Shown piece after piece: positions 1 to 5,243 of a stretch of DNA of 6,939 nt. The stretch's first letter is position 1. Every line of letters begins with the position of its first letter. The DNA is taken from contig CAMWWR010000098.1 in the NCBI GenBank assembly GCA_947178045.1, positions 1 through 6,939 on the forward strand, read 5' to 3'. Source of the stretch: an uncultured Clostridia bacterium (GTDB taxonomy: Bacteria > Bacillota > Clostridia > Lachnospirales > Lachnospiraceae). The notes beneath the pieces are model-generated. The model worked only from the letters and a program-made list of their open reading frames with translations, had not been told where the DNA came from and did not search any database. The position numbers were made by a program, and so were the translations under genes.

Positions 1-1074
1 CTCTGCCACCAGCTCTCTAGGCTCGCGCTCCGCCAGCCGGTTGAGGATCGGCAGCGCCTTTCTGATCGGTAGGGCAAAGCGCATTCCCTCGATCTTGCTC
101 GACGCGAATTTTACGGAATTGATCCCGATTACCTCGCCGTACATATTGAACAGCGCGCCGCCGCTGTTGCCCGGATTGATGGCCGCGTCGATCTGGATCA
201 GCGTGTAGGTCACATCCTCCACCGTGACCACGCGGTCAAGGGCGCTGATATAGCCTGAGGTCAGCGACTGCCCGTAGCCGAGCGCATTGCCGATCGCCAC
301 AACCTGCTCGCCCATCACACAGGCGTCCGAATCGCCGAGCACCGCCACCGTCAGCGTGTCAAGCACCTTCTCCGGGATGTCGGAGAGCTTTACGCCCACG
401 ACAGCCAGATCGTTGGAAGGATCCGTGCCCTTGATATAGCCGGAATAAATTTGCTCCTCGTTGTCATTAAAGCATACAGAAAGCTCCTTTGCCCCCTCGA
501 CCACATGATTGTTTGTGGCGATAATCAGCTCCTTGTCCGTCTTTGCGACAATGATGCCGGAGCCTGCGCCCTCGCTCTCGTACTCCTGCTTCCCGCCGAA
601 GAAACTATAGACCTCGCTTGTCGATTTTGCCGTGATCGCTACAACGGAGGAAAGGTATTTCTCCGCGATCTGCGCCGGGGTGTACACCTGCTTTCCCTGG
701 TTCGCTCCGGCGGTCGCCAGCAGACTGCTCATCGTCTGCGCATCCCCCGCGCTGCTCTGCCCGCCCGCAAACCGGTTCCCGGCATTCGCATCGTCTCCCT
801 GCTGCGGCCCGTTGGCCTCCGGCCGGCCCTGACCGGCATCCTGGCCCTGCGCGCCCGCCTCATACGACGAACCCGCCGGCTTTGCCCAATAGCTGCCCGC
901 CGCAAATCCGCCGCCGGTGAGCAGTGCCGCACACAGAACCGCCGCCGCAAGCTTCGCGATCCTCTTTTTCCCCGATCCCTTCTTTTTGTGATCCTGCGGC
1001 TCGAGAACTCTGCACTCCGTGTAGACCTCGTTCGTATTTAAACCTTCTTTTTCAAAGCTGTTTTCCTCGTACAT
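1..1074 (-). CDS. htrA: HtrA/DegP-like membrane-anchored serine protease (partial; C-terminus beyond left edge)
   Basis: Trypsin-like protease of the HtrA/DegP family, which degrades or refolds misfolded proteins outside the membrane. Translated by hand from the minus strand; 358 codons are visible and the frame is open through base 1. Residues 1-38 are hydrophilic with a Lys-rich end, about 39-60 form one membrane segment (IAKLAAAVLCAALLTGGGF), and about 61-130 are a low-complexity Gly/Gln/Ala/Asn linker. The protease domain starts near 131 (YTPAQIAEKYLSSVVAI). The triad is complete: His190 (ATNNHVV), Asp222 (SNDLAVV), Ser304 (INPGNSGGALF). The family's C-terminal PDZ domain would lie left of base 1. 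I chose the ATG at 1074 over the one at 1080 because GGAGGA at 1086-1081 is 6 nt from the former and directly abuts the latter. There is no lipobox. Membership is certain; the symbol is a family name, since Firmicutes often carry several paralogues. Confidence 0.95.
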   Translation of the reverse strand, partial: MYEENSFEKEGLNTNEVYTECRVLEPQDHKKKGSGKKRIAKLAAAVLCAALLTGGGFAAGSYWAKPAGSSYEAGAQGQDAGQGRPEANGPQQGDDANAGNRFAGGQSSAGDAQTMSSLLATAGANQGKQVYTPAQIAEKYLSSVVAITAKSTSEVYSFFGGKQEYESEGAGSGIIVAKTDKELIIATNNHVVEGAKELSVCFNDNEEQIYSGYIKGTDPSNDLAVVGVKLSDIPEKVLDTLTVAVLGDSDACVMGEQVVAIGNALGYGQSLTSGYISALDRVVTVEDVTYTLIQIDAAINPGNSGGALFNMYGEVIGINSVKFASSKIEGMRFALPIRKALPILNRLAEREPRELVAE

Positions 1075-1080
1075 ATCCAT

Positions 1081-1086
1081 TCCTCC
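1081..1086 (-). promoter_or_regulatory. Ribosome-binding site of the HtrA-like gene
   Basis: The minus strand reads GGAGGA here, a near-perfect Shine-Dalgarno sequence. It is followed directly by ATG GAT ATG, so only the second ATG (1074) has a workable 6-nt spacing. This decides the start. Confidence 0.8.
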
Positions 1087-1263
1087 ATTTCCCGTATGGC
1101 GATCCGCCCGCCGCCCTGCAAAATGCTGCTGCTCTCTCCTGTCTGCTATCACTGCCCTGCTGCCGGCTGCTTTGTTTTTCTATGACTTTATCTTATCCGG
1201 AAAATGTGAAGGATGCGTGATTGGATTTTGTTTTTTTTGTGAATTGTTAAACCTGTTATCCCT

Positions 1264-1273
1264 TATAATTATA
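1264..1273. promoter_or_regulatory. Palindromic TATAATTATA, possible -10 element on either strand
   Basis: TATAATTATA is its own reverse complement and contains a consensus TATAAT on both strands. On the minus strand it would lie about 190 bp upstream of the HtrA-like start, with only a weak -35 match (TTTTCT at 1296-1291, 17-nt spacer). On the plus strand TTGTTA at 1244-1249 is only 14 nt away. It lies just inside the remnant reading frame, so it may simply be AT-rich sequence. A weaker minus-strand option nearer the gene is TAAGAT in the segment 1190-1200. No other element was recognised between 1087 and 1242. Confidence 0.3.
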
Positions 1274-1386
1274 CAAAAACGTATTCAGGAAGAAAACCAA
1301 GATTTGAAGATGGCAAGATCTTCCGTATTCCTGTACCACTTTCTGAAATAGCGACCGCTACGGTCGGCCTGGGTTGCTCTATTCTC

Positions 1387-1410
1387 AGTACCGAAGTTAG
1401 TACCGAAGTC
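1387..1410 (+). repeat. Two tandem copies of a 12-bp unit (AGTACCGAAGTY)
   Basis: AGTACCGAAGTT at 1387-1398 is followed directly by AGTACCGAAGTC at 1399-1410, differing only in the last base. In frame they encode STEV twice. They sit where AlbA_2-type proteins commonly carry a repetitive linker between the ATPase and winged-helix parts, so the repeat supports the remnant assignment. Confidence 0.75.
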
Positions 1411-1657
1411 AATATCAAAAATGTGATCATCAAACTGGATGACGAACAGCTGGTTAAACTCCTCAATTTCTGCAGCATTCCCCGCACGCGGAAGGAAATG
1501 CAGGCATGCTGCGGCATCAGGACTGAAAAATATTTCCGGGAAAATATTTTAACACCCATGCTGAAAAAGAGATTGATACGGTATACGATTCCCGATAAGC
1601 CCAAAAGCTCAAAACAAAAATATGTTAAGATATAAAAAGATTCAAATTTCAACACCT

Positions 1658-2800
1658 TTATTCCGCCGCATCGGTGGCTCCTTCCTTTGGTTTTGAACGG
1701 CGATTCGCATGCTCGCGCTGAATGCTGTGAAAGCCCTCCGTAAGAAGCTTTACCGCAACGGACTGCAGCGCCCGCTTCGCCTCATAACCCAGATTGTCGT
1801 AAGTTCTTATCATGGCGCGCACCGCACGGAAGCCGTCGGTGCGGATATCGGTCAGCGTGCGGTTCTGGTTCGCCTCAAGCACCTCAAAAAGCGCCTCGGT
1901 AAACTGCCGGCGCTGCTCGTCATTCAGGCTGCCGAGCACCCTGCGTATCGTCATATCCGCGAGCCTGCTCTCCCTCGTCACTTCCCCGAGGTGCACAAAC
2001 TGCGGGCCGCACACCTCCCAGCTCAGCCCGTCGTGCTGCATCGCTCCCTTTTCGGCGCTGCGCACGACGGTGTAATTCTCCCCGTGCTCCAGCAGCATGC
2101 CGACGATGGACGCCTGCGGCACCGTTGTGCGGATGCGGTCCTGCACTGCCTGCCAGGCCGCGGACTTAAGCACCTGTTCCCGGAACCCCGGGCCGTCATG
2201 GTTAAATACTCCCTTCAGCCTGCGCTGCGCCCTCTGCCCGGCGTTCACCGCCGTATAGACCGCGAGGTTCCCGCCCTTGGAATGCCCGCCGAGATACCAC
2301 CGGCAGCCCGTATTTTCCTCCATGGCTTGCCTGAAATAGCGCAGCGCCTCCTCCTGCGACGGCACCGTGTCCAGCGCGCTCATCAGAAAATCCTCCTTCC
2401 ATCCGAGCAGCGTGTCGTCCGTCCCCCGGTACGCCGCATAGCATACGCCCGGCCTCAGTCTGCAGGTGACGGCGGAAAATTGCAGATTTTCCTCCGGCTC
2501 CAGCTTCTGCACATAGCTGGAGAGAATAATGTCCGAAAACCTCCGGCTTTCCGCCAGCTGCGCAAGCATGGAAAAATACTCCGGCCTGAGCAGATCTCCG
2601 GTATTTTTCTGTTTATCGCGCCCCTCCTCGAAATACCGGGCCGCGGCCTCCTTCAGGGGCACCCCCTCCGCCGTCTGCGCGATTCCCTGAAAATTCAGAT
2701 ACGACAGCTCCGACAAAATCAGGCTGTCCACCTCATTCAGCTCATCCTGCGCGAAGGTAAGGTCTCCCCGCCAGCGAATATAATCGAGTATGTTTGACAC
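1658..2800 (-). CDS. DUF2974 (Mbeg1-like) alpha/beta-hydrolase-fold protein
   Basis: 380-residue, probably cytoplasmic protein of the DUF2974/Mbeg1-like family (PF11187), known as lipase-like but without an established substrate. The N-terminus MSNILDYIRWRGDLTF is the family signature. AYRGTDDTLLGWKEDF (about 123-138) resembles the lipase class-3 'FRGT' strand. The nucleophile elbow is GGHSKGGNLA, with Ser174 the likely catalytic residue. FNHDGPGF (199-206) and QHDGLSWEV (255-263) supply candidate Asp202 and His256. A charged tail (about 362-380) ends the protein. No signal peptide or membrane segment is seen. The start is GTG at 2800 with AGGAGG at 2810-2805, only 4 nt away; it is preferred because the family N-terminus begins exactly there and no ATG is near. 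The gene is divergent from the YitT-family gene and convergent with the remnant, 22 bp away. Family is secure; catalytic role is inferred. Confidence 0.93.
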   Translation of the reverse strand: MSNILDYIRWRGDLTFAQDELNEVDSLILSELSYLNFQGIAQTAEGVPLKEAAARYFEEGRDKQKNTGDLLRPEYFSMLAQLAESRRFSDIILSSYVQKLEPEENLQFSAVTCRLRPGVCYAAYRGTDDTLLGWKEDFLMSALDTVPSQEEALRYFRQAMEENTGCRWYLGGHSKGGNLAVYTAVNAGQRAQRRLKGVFNHDGPGFREQVLKSAAWQAVQDRIRTTVPQASIVGMLLEHGENYTVVRSAEKGAMQHDGLSWEVCGPQFVHLGEVTRESRLADMTIRRVLGSLNDEQRRQFTEALFEVLEANQNRTLTDIRTDGFRAVRAMIRTYDNLGYEAKRALQSVAVKLLTEGFHSIQREHANRRSKPKEGATDAAE

Positions 2801-2859
2801 AAAGCCTCCTTACAGAGCCGGCGCGGCGGCCTTTTGCCGGCCGGCGGTACTATTGCTTT

Positions 2860-2888
2860 ATTGTATGCCAACCCGGAGAAAAAATCAA
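2860..2888 (-). promoter_or_regulatory. Sigma-A-type promoter of the DUF2974 gene
   Basis: Minus strand: -35 TTGATT (2888-2883), 17-nt spacer, -10 TACAAT (2865-2860). Transcription would begin near 2853, giving a GC-rich leader of about 50 nt before the GTG at 2800. The -35 box lies in the left arm of the inverted repeat at 2879-2909. Confidence 0.6.
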
Positions 2889-2909
2889 TGTCGAAAGTCT
2901 TGATTTTTT
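2879..2909. repeat. Perfect 10-bp inverted repeat between divergent promoters
   Basis: AAAAAATCAA (2879-2888) and TTGATTTTTT (2900-2909) are exact reverse complements separated by 11 nt. Each arm contains a TTGATT -35 hexamer facing outwards. It may be a shared operator, or simply the result of back-to-back promoters with T-rich spacers. Confidence 0.7.
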
Positions 2910-2927
2910 GACAGAAAGCATTACAAT
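2900..2927 (+). promoter_or_regulatory. Sigma-A-type promoter of the YitT-family gene
   Basis: Plus strand: -35 TTGATT (2900-2905), 16-nt spacer, -10 TACAAT (2922-2927). The start point would be near 2934, leaving a leader of about 115 nt before the ATG at 3049. A perfect TTGACA at 2908-2913 overlaps the spacer, but its best -10 partner (TACTGT) is 19 nt away and poor, so the first pairing is preferred. Confidence 0.55.
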
Positions 2928-2940
2928 GAAGGTACTGTGC

Positions 2941-2990
2941 GTCCGCGGGAAAACACGGGCACGGACCAGCTTGCATGGCGGAAGGCTGGT
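2941..2990 (+). other. Two overlapping leader hairpins upstream of the YitT-family gene
   Basis: GTCCG (2941-2945) can pair with CGGAC (2962-2966), and ACCAGC (2965-2970) with GCTGGT (2985-2990). The two stems share bases 2965-2966, so they would compete at their edges. There is no T-run, so neither is a terminator. No known riboswitch class was recognised. Confidence 0.3.
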
Positions 2991-3047
2991 ATGAAAACTG
3001 CAGATTTTGCATTTATGCGCACGGGGCGGCGCGGAAAAGAGGACTGA
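2991..3047 (+). CDS. Possible 18-codon leader ORF upstream of the YitT-family gene
   Basis: ATG at 2991 opens a short frame encoding MKTADFAFMRTGRRGKED and ending at TGA 3045-3047, one base before the ATG (3049) of the membrane-protein gene. GGAAGG ends 5 nt before the start, so it has a reasonable Shine-Dalgarno sequence. The last codons contain the ribosome-binding site of the downstream gene, an arrangement compatible with translational coupling. The peptide resembles nothing I know, and its basic second half mostly reflects GC-rich DNA. A chance ORF is quite possible. Confidence 0.3.
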   Translation: MKTADFAFMRTGRRGKED

Positions 3048-3048
3048 C

Positions 3049-3963
3049 ATGAAAAAGACGACTGACGCAGAAAAAGCGGCTGGCGAAACAGTGATGACCG
3101 ATACAGAAAAGAAATCCCCAAAGGCCATTTTTATGGATTATGCTCTGATCACTCTGGCAGCTCTGATCCTTGATCTCGGAGTCTACCTTTTCAAGTTCCC
3201 GAACAATTTTTCCTTTGGCGGCGTGACCGGTATTTCCGTCGTTCTCGCCTCGGGGCTGTCCCTCTCGGCAGGCACCCTGAACTTCATCATCAATATGCTG
3301 CTGCTCGTGGTCGGCCTGCTCTTCCTCGGCAAAAGCTTTGCTGCGCGCACCATATATGCGAGCGTTGTCATATCCGTCATTTTGAGCGCCCTGGAGCATT
3401 TTTTCCCGATGGAAAAGCCGCTGACCGGTGAGCCGGTGCTTGAGCTGATCTTCGCCATTATTCTCCCGGCGGCCAGCTCTGCCATCCTCTTTAATATCGG
3501 GTCAAGCGGCGGCGGCACGGATATTATTGCGATGATTCTCAAAAAATACACAAGCATTCACATCGGCACCGCACTGCTTTTCGTTGATCTTGTGATCGTC
3601 ATCGCGGCATGCTTTACCTTCAGCATCGAGACCGGGCTTTTCTCGCTCTGCGGCCTGCTCGCGAAATCCCTCGTCATCGACAGTGTGATCGAGAATCTGA
3701 ATCTCTGCAAATATTTTACGATCGTCTGCGACGACGCGGACCCAATCTGCGATTTCATCCAGACCAGGCTCGGGCGCAGCGCCACAAAATTTGAGGGCGA
3801 GGGCGTACACGAGCACCACCACAAATACATCATCCTGACTGTCATGAAGCGCAGCCAGGCCATCCAGCTGCGCAATTTCATCCATGCGACGCAGCCGGGG
3901 TCATTCATTATGATCACCAACAGCAGCGAGATTATCGGGAAGGGCTTCCGGGGGCTGAACTGA
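3049..3963 (+). CDS. YitT/DUF161-family membrane protein with C-terminal DUF2179 domain
   Basis: 304-residue integral membrane protein of the YitT family (PF02588 plus PF10035), widespread in Firmicutes; its transported substrate is not established. After a charged N-terminus (1-27), hydrophobic segments lie at about 29-48, 76-94, 101-118, 130-148, 172-190 and 195-213. Family motifs are FSFGGVTGIS (54-63) and the duplicated-half motif NIGSSGGGTDII (149-160). The cytosolic DUF2179 domain spans about 220-300 (KYFTIVCDDAD through SEIIGKGF) and includes a His-rich turn, HEHHH (254-258), where many relatives have a shorter 'Y' turn. The start at 3049 is chosen for AGAGG about 6 nt upstream; the in-frame TTG at 3007 lacks a comparable site. 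Length is usual for the family. It is divergent from the DUF2974 gene and same-strand with the regulator 147 bp downstream, which has its own promoter. Confidence 0.95.
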   Translation: MKKTTDAEKAAGETVMTDTEKKSPKAIFMDYALITLAALILDLGVYLFKFPNNFSFGGVTGISVVLASGLSLSAGTLNFIINMLLLVVGLLFLGKSFAARTIYASVVISVILSALEHFFPMEKPLTGEPVLELIFAIILPAASSAILFNIGSSGGGTDIIAMILKKYTSIHIGTALLFVDLVIVIAACFTFSIETGLFSLCGLLAKSLVIDSVIENLNLCKYFTIVCDDADPICDFIQTRLGRSATKFEGEGVHEHHHKYIILTVMKRSQAIQLRNFIHATQPGSFIMITNSSEIIGKGFRGLN

Positions 3964-3967
3964 CCAG

Positions 3968-3997
3968 TAATCCATTATTGCGCCGCCCGCCGGATTA
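3968..3997. repeat. 6-bp inverted repeat at the regulator promoter
   Basis: TAATCC (3968-3973) and GGATTA (3992-3997) are reverse complements flanking an 18-nt GC-rich spacer that contains the -35 region. This could be an operator or a weak 3' hairpin of the YitT-family transcript; it has no T-run. Confidence is low because the arms are short. Confidence 0.3.
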
Positions 3998-4006
3998 TGA
4001 TAAAAT
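3978..4006 (+). promoter_or_regulatory. Extended -10 promoter of the DtxR-type regulator gene
   Basis: TTGCGC (3978-3983), a 17-nt spacer, then TAAAAT (4001-4006), preceded by TG one base upstream (TGATAAAAT), which is an extended -10 motif. The weak -35 is offset by the extended -10. Transcription would start near 4013, so the leader is about 100 nt. Confidence 0.55.
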
Positions 4007-4015
4007 AAAAGAGAG

Positions 4016-4097
4016 CCAAGTTAGTATCCGTTGGTTGCAGGGAAGCGGAAGGCCGAACTGTAACATCAGTTGTGCACTGCCCGGGCTTTTACGGCAG
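4016..4097 (+). other. Potentially structured 5' leader of the regulator gene
   Basis: Three 5-bp hairpins can be drawn in order: CCGTT/AGCGG (4028-4032/4044-4048), AACTG/CAGTT (4056-4060/4067-4071) and CTGCC/GGCAG (4077-4081/4093-4097). The last ends directly against the ribosome-binding site AAGGTGAGG (4098-4106). CCAA (4016-4019) and TTGG (4031-4034) also form a 19-bp dyad just after the predicted start point, the size of a DtxR-type operator, though the arms do not match a known DtxR or MntR box. I do not recognise a described riboswitch. Confidence 0.3.
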
Positions 4098-4110
4098 AAG
4101 GTGAGGATAT

Positions 4111-4488
4111 ATGAATACGAACGAATCAGCAGAAAATTATCTTGAAACAATACTTATTCTGAGCCGCAGGCTTCCCGTTGTGCGCTCCGTGGATATTGCG
4201 AACGAGCTGGGCTTCAAGAAATCCAGCGTCAGCATCGCGATGAAAAATCTGCGCACAAAACAGCATATTACGGTCACCGAGGCCGGTTTTATTTATCTGA
4301 CAGAGAGCGGTCGGGCCATCGCCGACATGATCTACGAGCGGCATGAGCTCCTCTCCGCATGGCTGACAAAGCTCGGCGTTCCAGAAGAAATCGCCGTGGA
4401 GGACGCCTGCCGCATCGAGCACGTCATCAGTCCGGAGAGCTTCGATGCGATCAAGCGCCACGTCGGGTCCACGGAAAGGAATCTCTGA
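4111..4488 (+). CDS. DtxR/MntR-family metal-dependent transcriptional regulator
   Basis: 125-residue regulator of the DtxR/MntR family, normally a dimeric repressor that binds DNA when loaded with Fe(II) or Mn(II). An N-terminal winged helix-turn-helix (about 5-62; recognition region GFKKSSVSIAMKNL) is followed by the metal-binding/dimerisation domain (about 63-120); there is no C-terminal SH3/FeoA-like domain, as in MntR. By hand alignment the metal-ligand positions are Asn9, Glu12 (SAENYLET), His78 (ERHELL), Cys100, Glu103 and His104 (EDACRIEHVIS). Cys100 replaces the Glu of B. subtilis MntR and matches Cys102 of DtxR/IdeR; Asn9 replaces MntR Asp8 or DtxR Met10. The start ATG has AAGGTGAGG just upstream. 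The nearby FeoB and its accessory gene suggest iron as effector and feo as target; both are inference. Confidence 0.92.
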   Translation: MNTNESAENYLETILILSRRLPVVRSVDIANELGFKKSSVSIAMKNLRTKQHITVTEAGFIYLTESGRAIADMIYERHELLSAWLTKLGVPEEIAVEDACRIEHVISPESFDAIKRHVGSTERNL

Positions 4489-4518
4489 GCATTGCCGTTT
4501 GACGGCTTTCCTTGCTCA
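4486..4518 (+). terminator. Weak stem-loop overlapping the regulator stop codon
   Basis: TGAGCA (4486-4491, containing the stop TGA) pairs with TGCTCA (4513-4518), enclosing a second hairpin GCCGT/ACGGC (4494-4498/4502-4506). It is not followed by a T-run and is probably secondary to the stronger hairpin downstream. Confidence 0.3.
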
Positions 4519-4530
4519 TCCTCTTGAAGA

Positions 4531-4574
4531 AAGGGCGGCAGCCCGGCTGGAAAAACAGCCGGGCCACCGCCCTT
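4531..4574. terminator. Strong bidirectional intrinsic terminator between convergent genes
   Basis: AAGGGCGG-CA-GCCCGGCTG (4531-4549), loop GAAAAA, then CAGCCGGGC-CA-CCGCCCTT (4556-4574). The 17 base pairs are interrupted only by a symmetric CA/CA internal loop. On the plus strand it is followed by CTTTGATTTTCT and on the minus strand by TCTTC. It lies 42 bp after the regulator stop and 27 bp after the CarD-family stop, so it probably ends both transcripts. Confidence 0.85.
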
Positions 4575-4601
4575 CTTTGATTTTCTGAATTCTGTATTTT
4601 C

Positions 4602-5111
4602 TCAGACTCCGACCATCAGTCTCTCCCTGAGAAGCTCCTCCACGGTTTCCCTCTCACTGCCGAGCGAAACGGCCAGCTCTCCGCAGAGCTTTTCCTCCGC
4701 CGCCTTCAAATACCGCTCTTGGAGGACCGTCATCCTCTTGCCCACGCTCAGCCGCTTGTCACGCTCCTGCCAGAGCGTTTTGATCGCCCTCGCCCATTCC
4801 ACGCATTCCTCCGACTGAACGGCAAGCTTGCATCTTTCCTCCAGTTCCTTTGAATTCGGCGCTGTCAGCCGCTCCAGCCCGGAGGCCTTGTCCAGCAGCG
4901 CTCTCGCCTGATCCTCCGTCATGATTTTCCGGCATTTCAGCGCTTTTCCCGTCTCCACGGGACTGTAGACAGTCGCACTCCGGTCATACACCGGTTTCAA
5001 AATGTAATATTCCTTTTTCTTTCCCGCGCCGGGTACCTCCATCAGCGTAATGCCGGCAACCCTGCACACTCCGCCCGAACTGTGCGAAATATAGTCTCCT
5101 TCTGCAAACAT
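4602..5111 (-). CDS. CarD-family RNA-polymerase-binding transcriptional regulator
   Basis: 169 residues, the usual length for the CarD/CdnL family. These proteins bind the RNA polymerase beta subunit through an N-terminal Tudor-like domain shared with Mfd/TRCF and modulate open-complex formation. The N-terminal domain (about 1-62) shows the signatures MFAEGDYISHSSGGVCRV, YYILKPVYD (35-43) and TVYSPV (47-52). The rest (about 65-169) is alpha-helical and charged (MTEDQARALLD, then VEWARAIKTLW and RYLKAAEEKLCGELA), as expected for the C-terminal helical domain. The ATG at 5111 has AAGGAG at 5125-5120, 8 nt away. It has its own promoter and a terminator just after the stop, so it appears monocistronic. 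It is convergent with the DtxR-type gene; no functional link to iron is apparent. Its regulon cannot be told from sequence. Confidence 0.92.
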   Translation of the reverse strand: MFAEGDYISHSSGGVCRVAGITLMEVPGAGKKKEYYILKPVYDRSATVYSPVETGKALKCRKIMTEDQARALLDKASGLERLTAPNSKELEERCKLAVQSEECVEWARAIKTLWQERDKRLSVGKRMTVLQERYLKAAEEKLCGELAVSLGSERETVEELLRERLMVGV

Positions 5112-5211
5112 TATGCCAGCTCCTTCTCCGCCGCCCGCCGGCCATTTTCCAAGCTTTCAAATACAGCCCGGCAGAGCGCTCCACACCTTGATTTCCACCT
5201 GTTACATCTTT

Positions 5212-5240
5212 ATTATAACAGATTTTCTTCTAAATTGTAA
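5212..5240 (-). promoter_or_regulatory. Sigma-A-type promoter of the CarD-family gene
   Basis: Minus strand: TTACAA (5240-5235), 17-nt spacer, consensus TATAAT (5217-5212). The start point would be near 5205, leaving a leader of about 94 nt before the ATG at 5111. The -10 is perfect and the spacing ideal; the -35 is imperfect. Confidence 0.65.
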
Positions 5241-5243
5241 GGG

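Larger units (their letters stand above)
1261..1635 (+). pseudogene. C-terminal remnant of an AlbA_2/COG2865-type ATP-binding transcriptional regulator
   Basis: The plus frame is open from 1243 to the TAA at 1633-1635 and gives about 123 recognisable residues. It begins NYTKTYSGRKPRFEDGKIFR, then IPVPL, a short linker STEVSTEV, and an end with RKEMQACCGIRTEKYFREN and TIPDKPKSSKQKY. These match what I know of the tail of AlbA_2-domain (COG2865) proteins: the last strand of the GHKL-like ATPase part, a linker often built of TEQV-type repeats, and a C-terminal winged-helix-like module. The AlbA_2 domain and most of the ATPase domain (several hundred residues in the family) are absent upstream, and an in-frame TGA is at 1240. 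No good start or RBS exists at the left end; the only internal start is GTG at 1423, which would give 70 residues. The simplest reading is a truncated, dead gene. Expression of the 70-residue C-terminal module cannot be excluded. Confidence 0.7.

Noticed and set aside
451..1041. Plus-strand open frame opposite the HtrA-like gene
   Set aside because: It is antisense to the catalytic domain and linker, Arg-rich and without motifs; the minus strand has a complete catalytic triad.
1269..1655. Minus-strand open frame opposite the AlbA_2 remnant
   Set aside because: The plus strand here has recognisable protein family similarity; the minus frame gives Ser/Phe/Leu-rich sequence typical of antisense translation.
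1709..2797. Long plus-strand open frame (362 codons) opposite the DUF2974 gene
   Set aside because: It is the antisense of a gene with clear family motifs; its product is Arg/Pro/His/Leu-rich with no recognisable domain and no good ribosome-binding site, as expected from GC-rich antisense DNA.
2908..2913. Consensus TTGACA as the -35 of the YitT-family gene
   Set aside because: The good TACAAT is only 8 nt away and the next candidate (TACTGT, 19 nt) is poor; TTGATT at 2900 pairs better with TACAAT.
3007..3048. Upstream TTG start for the YitT-family protein
   Set aside because: It would add 14 residues that do not resemble the family and lacks a good ribosome-binding site, whereas the ATG at 3049 has AGAGG at proper spacing.
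4021..4097. Cobalamin-type riboswitch in the regulator leader
   Set aside because: GGGAAGC and CACTGCCCG recall pieces of the B12 box, but the GGTGAAA-type core and the rest of the consensus are missing and the leader is too short.
4984..5184. Small minus-strand open frame overlapping the CarD-family start
   Set aside because: It overlaps the conserved N-terminus of the CarD-family protein in another frame, has no family signature and no convincing ribosome-binding site.
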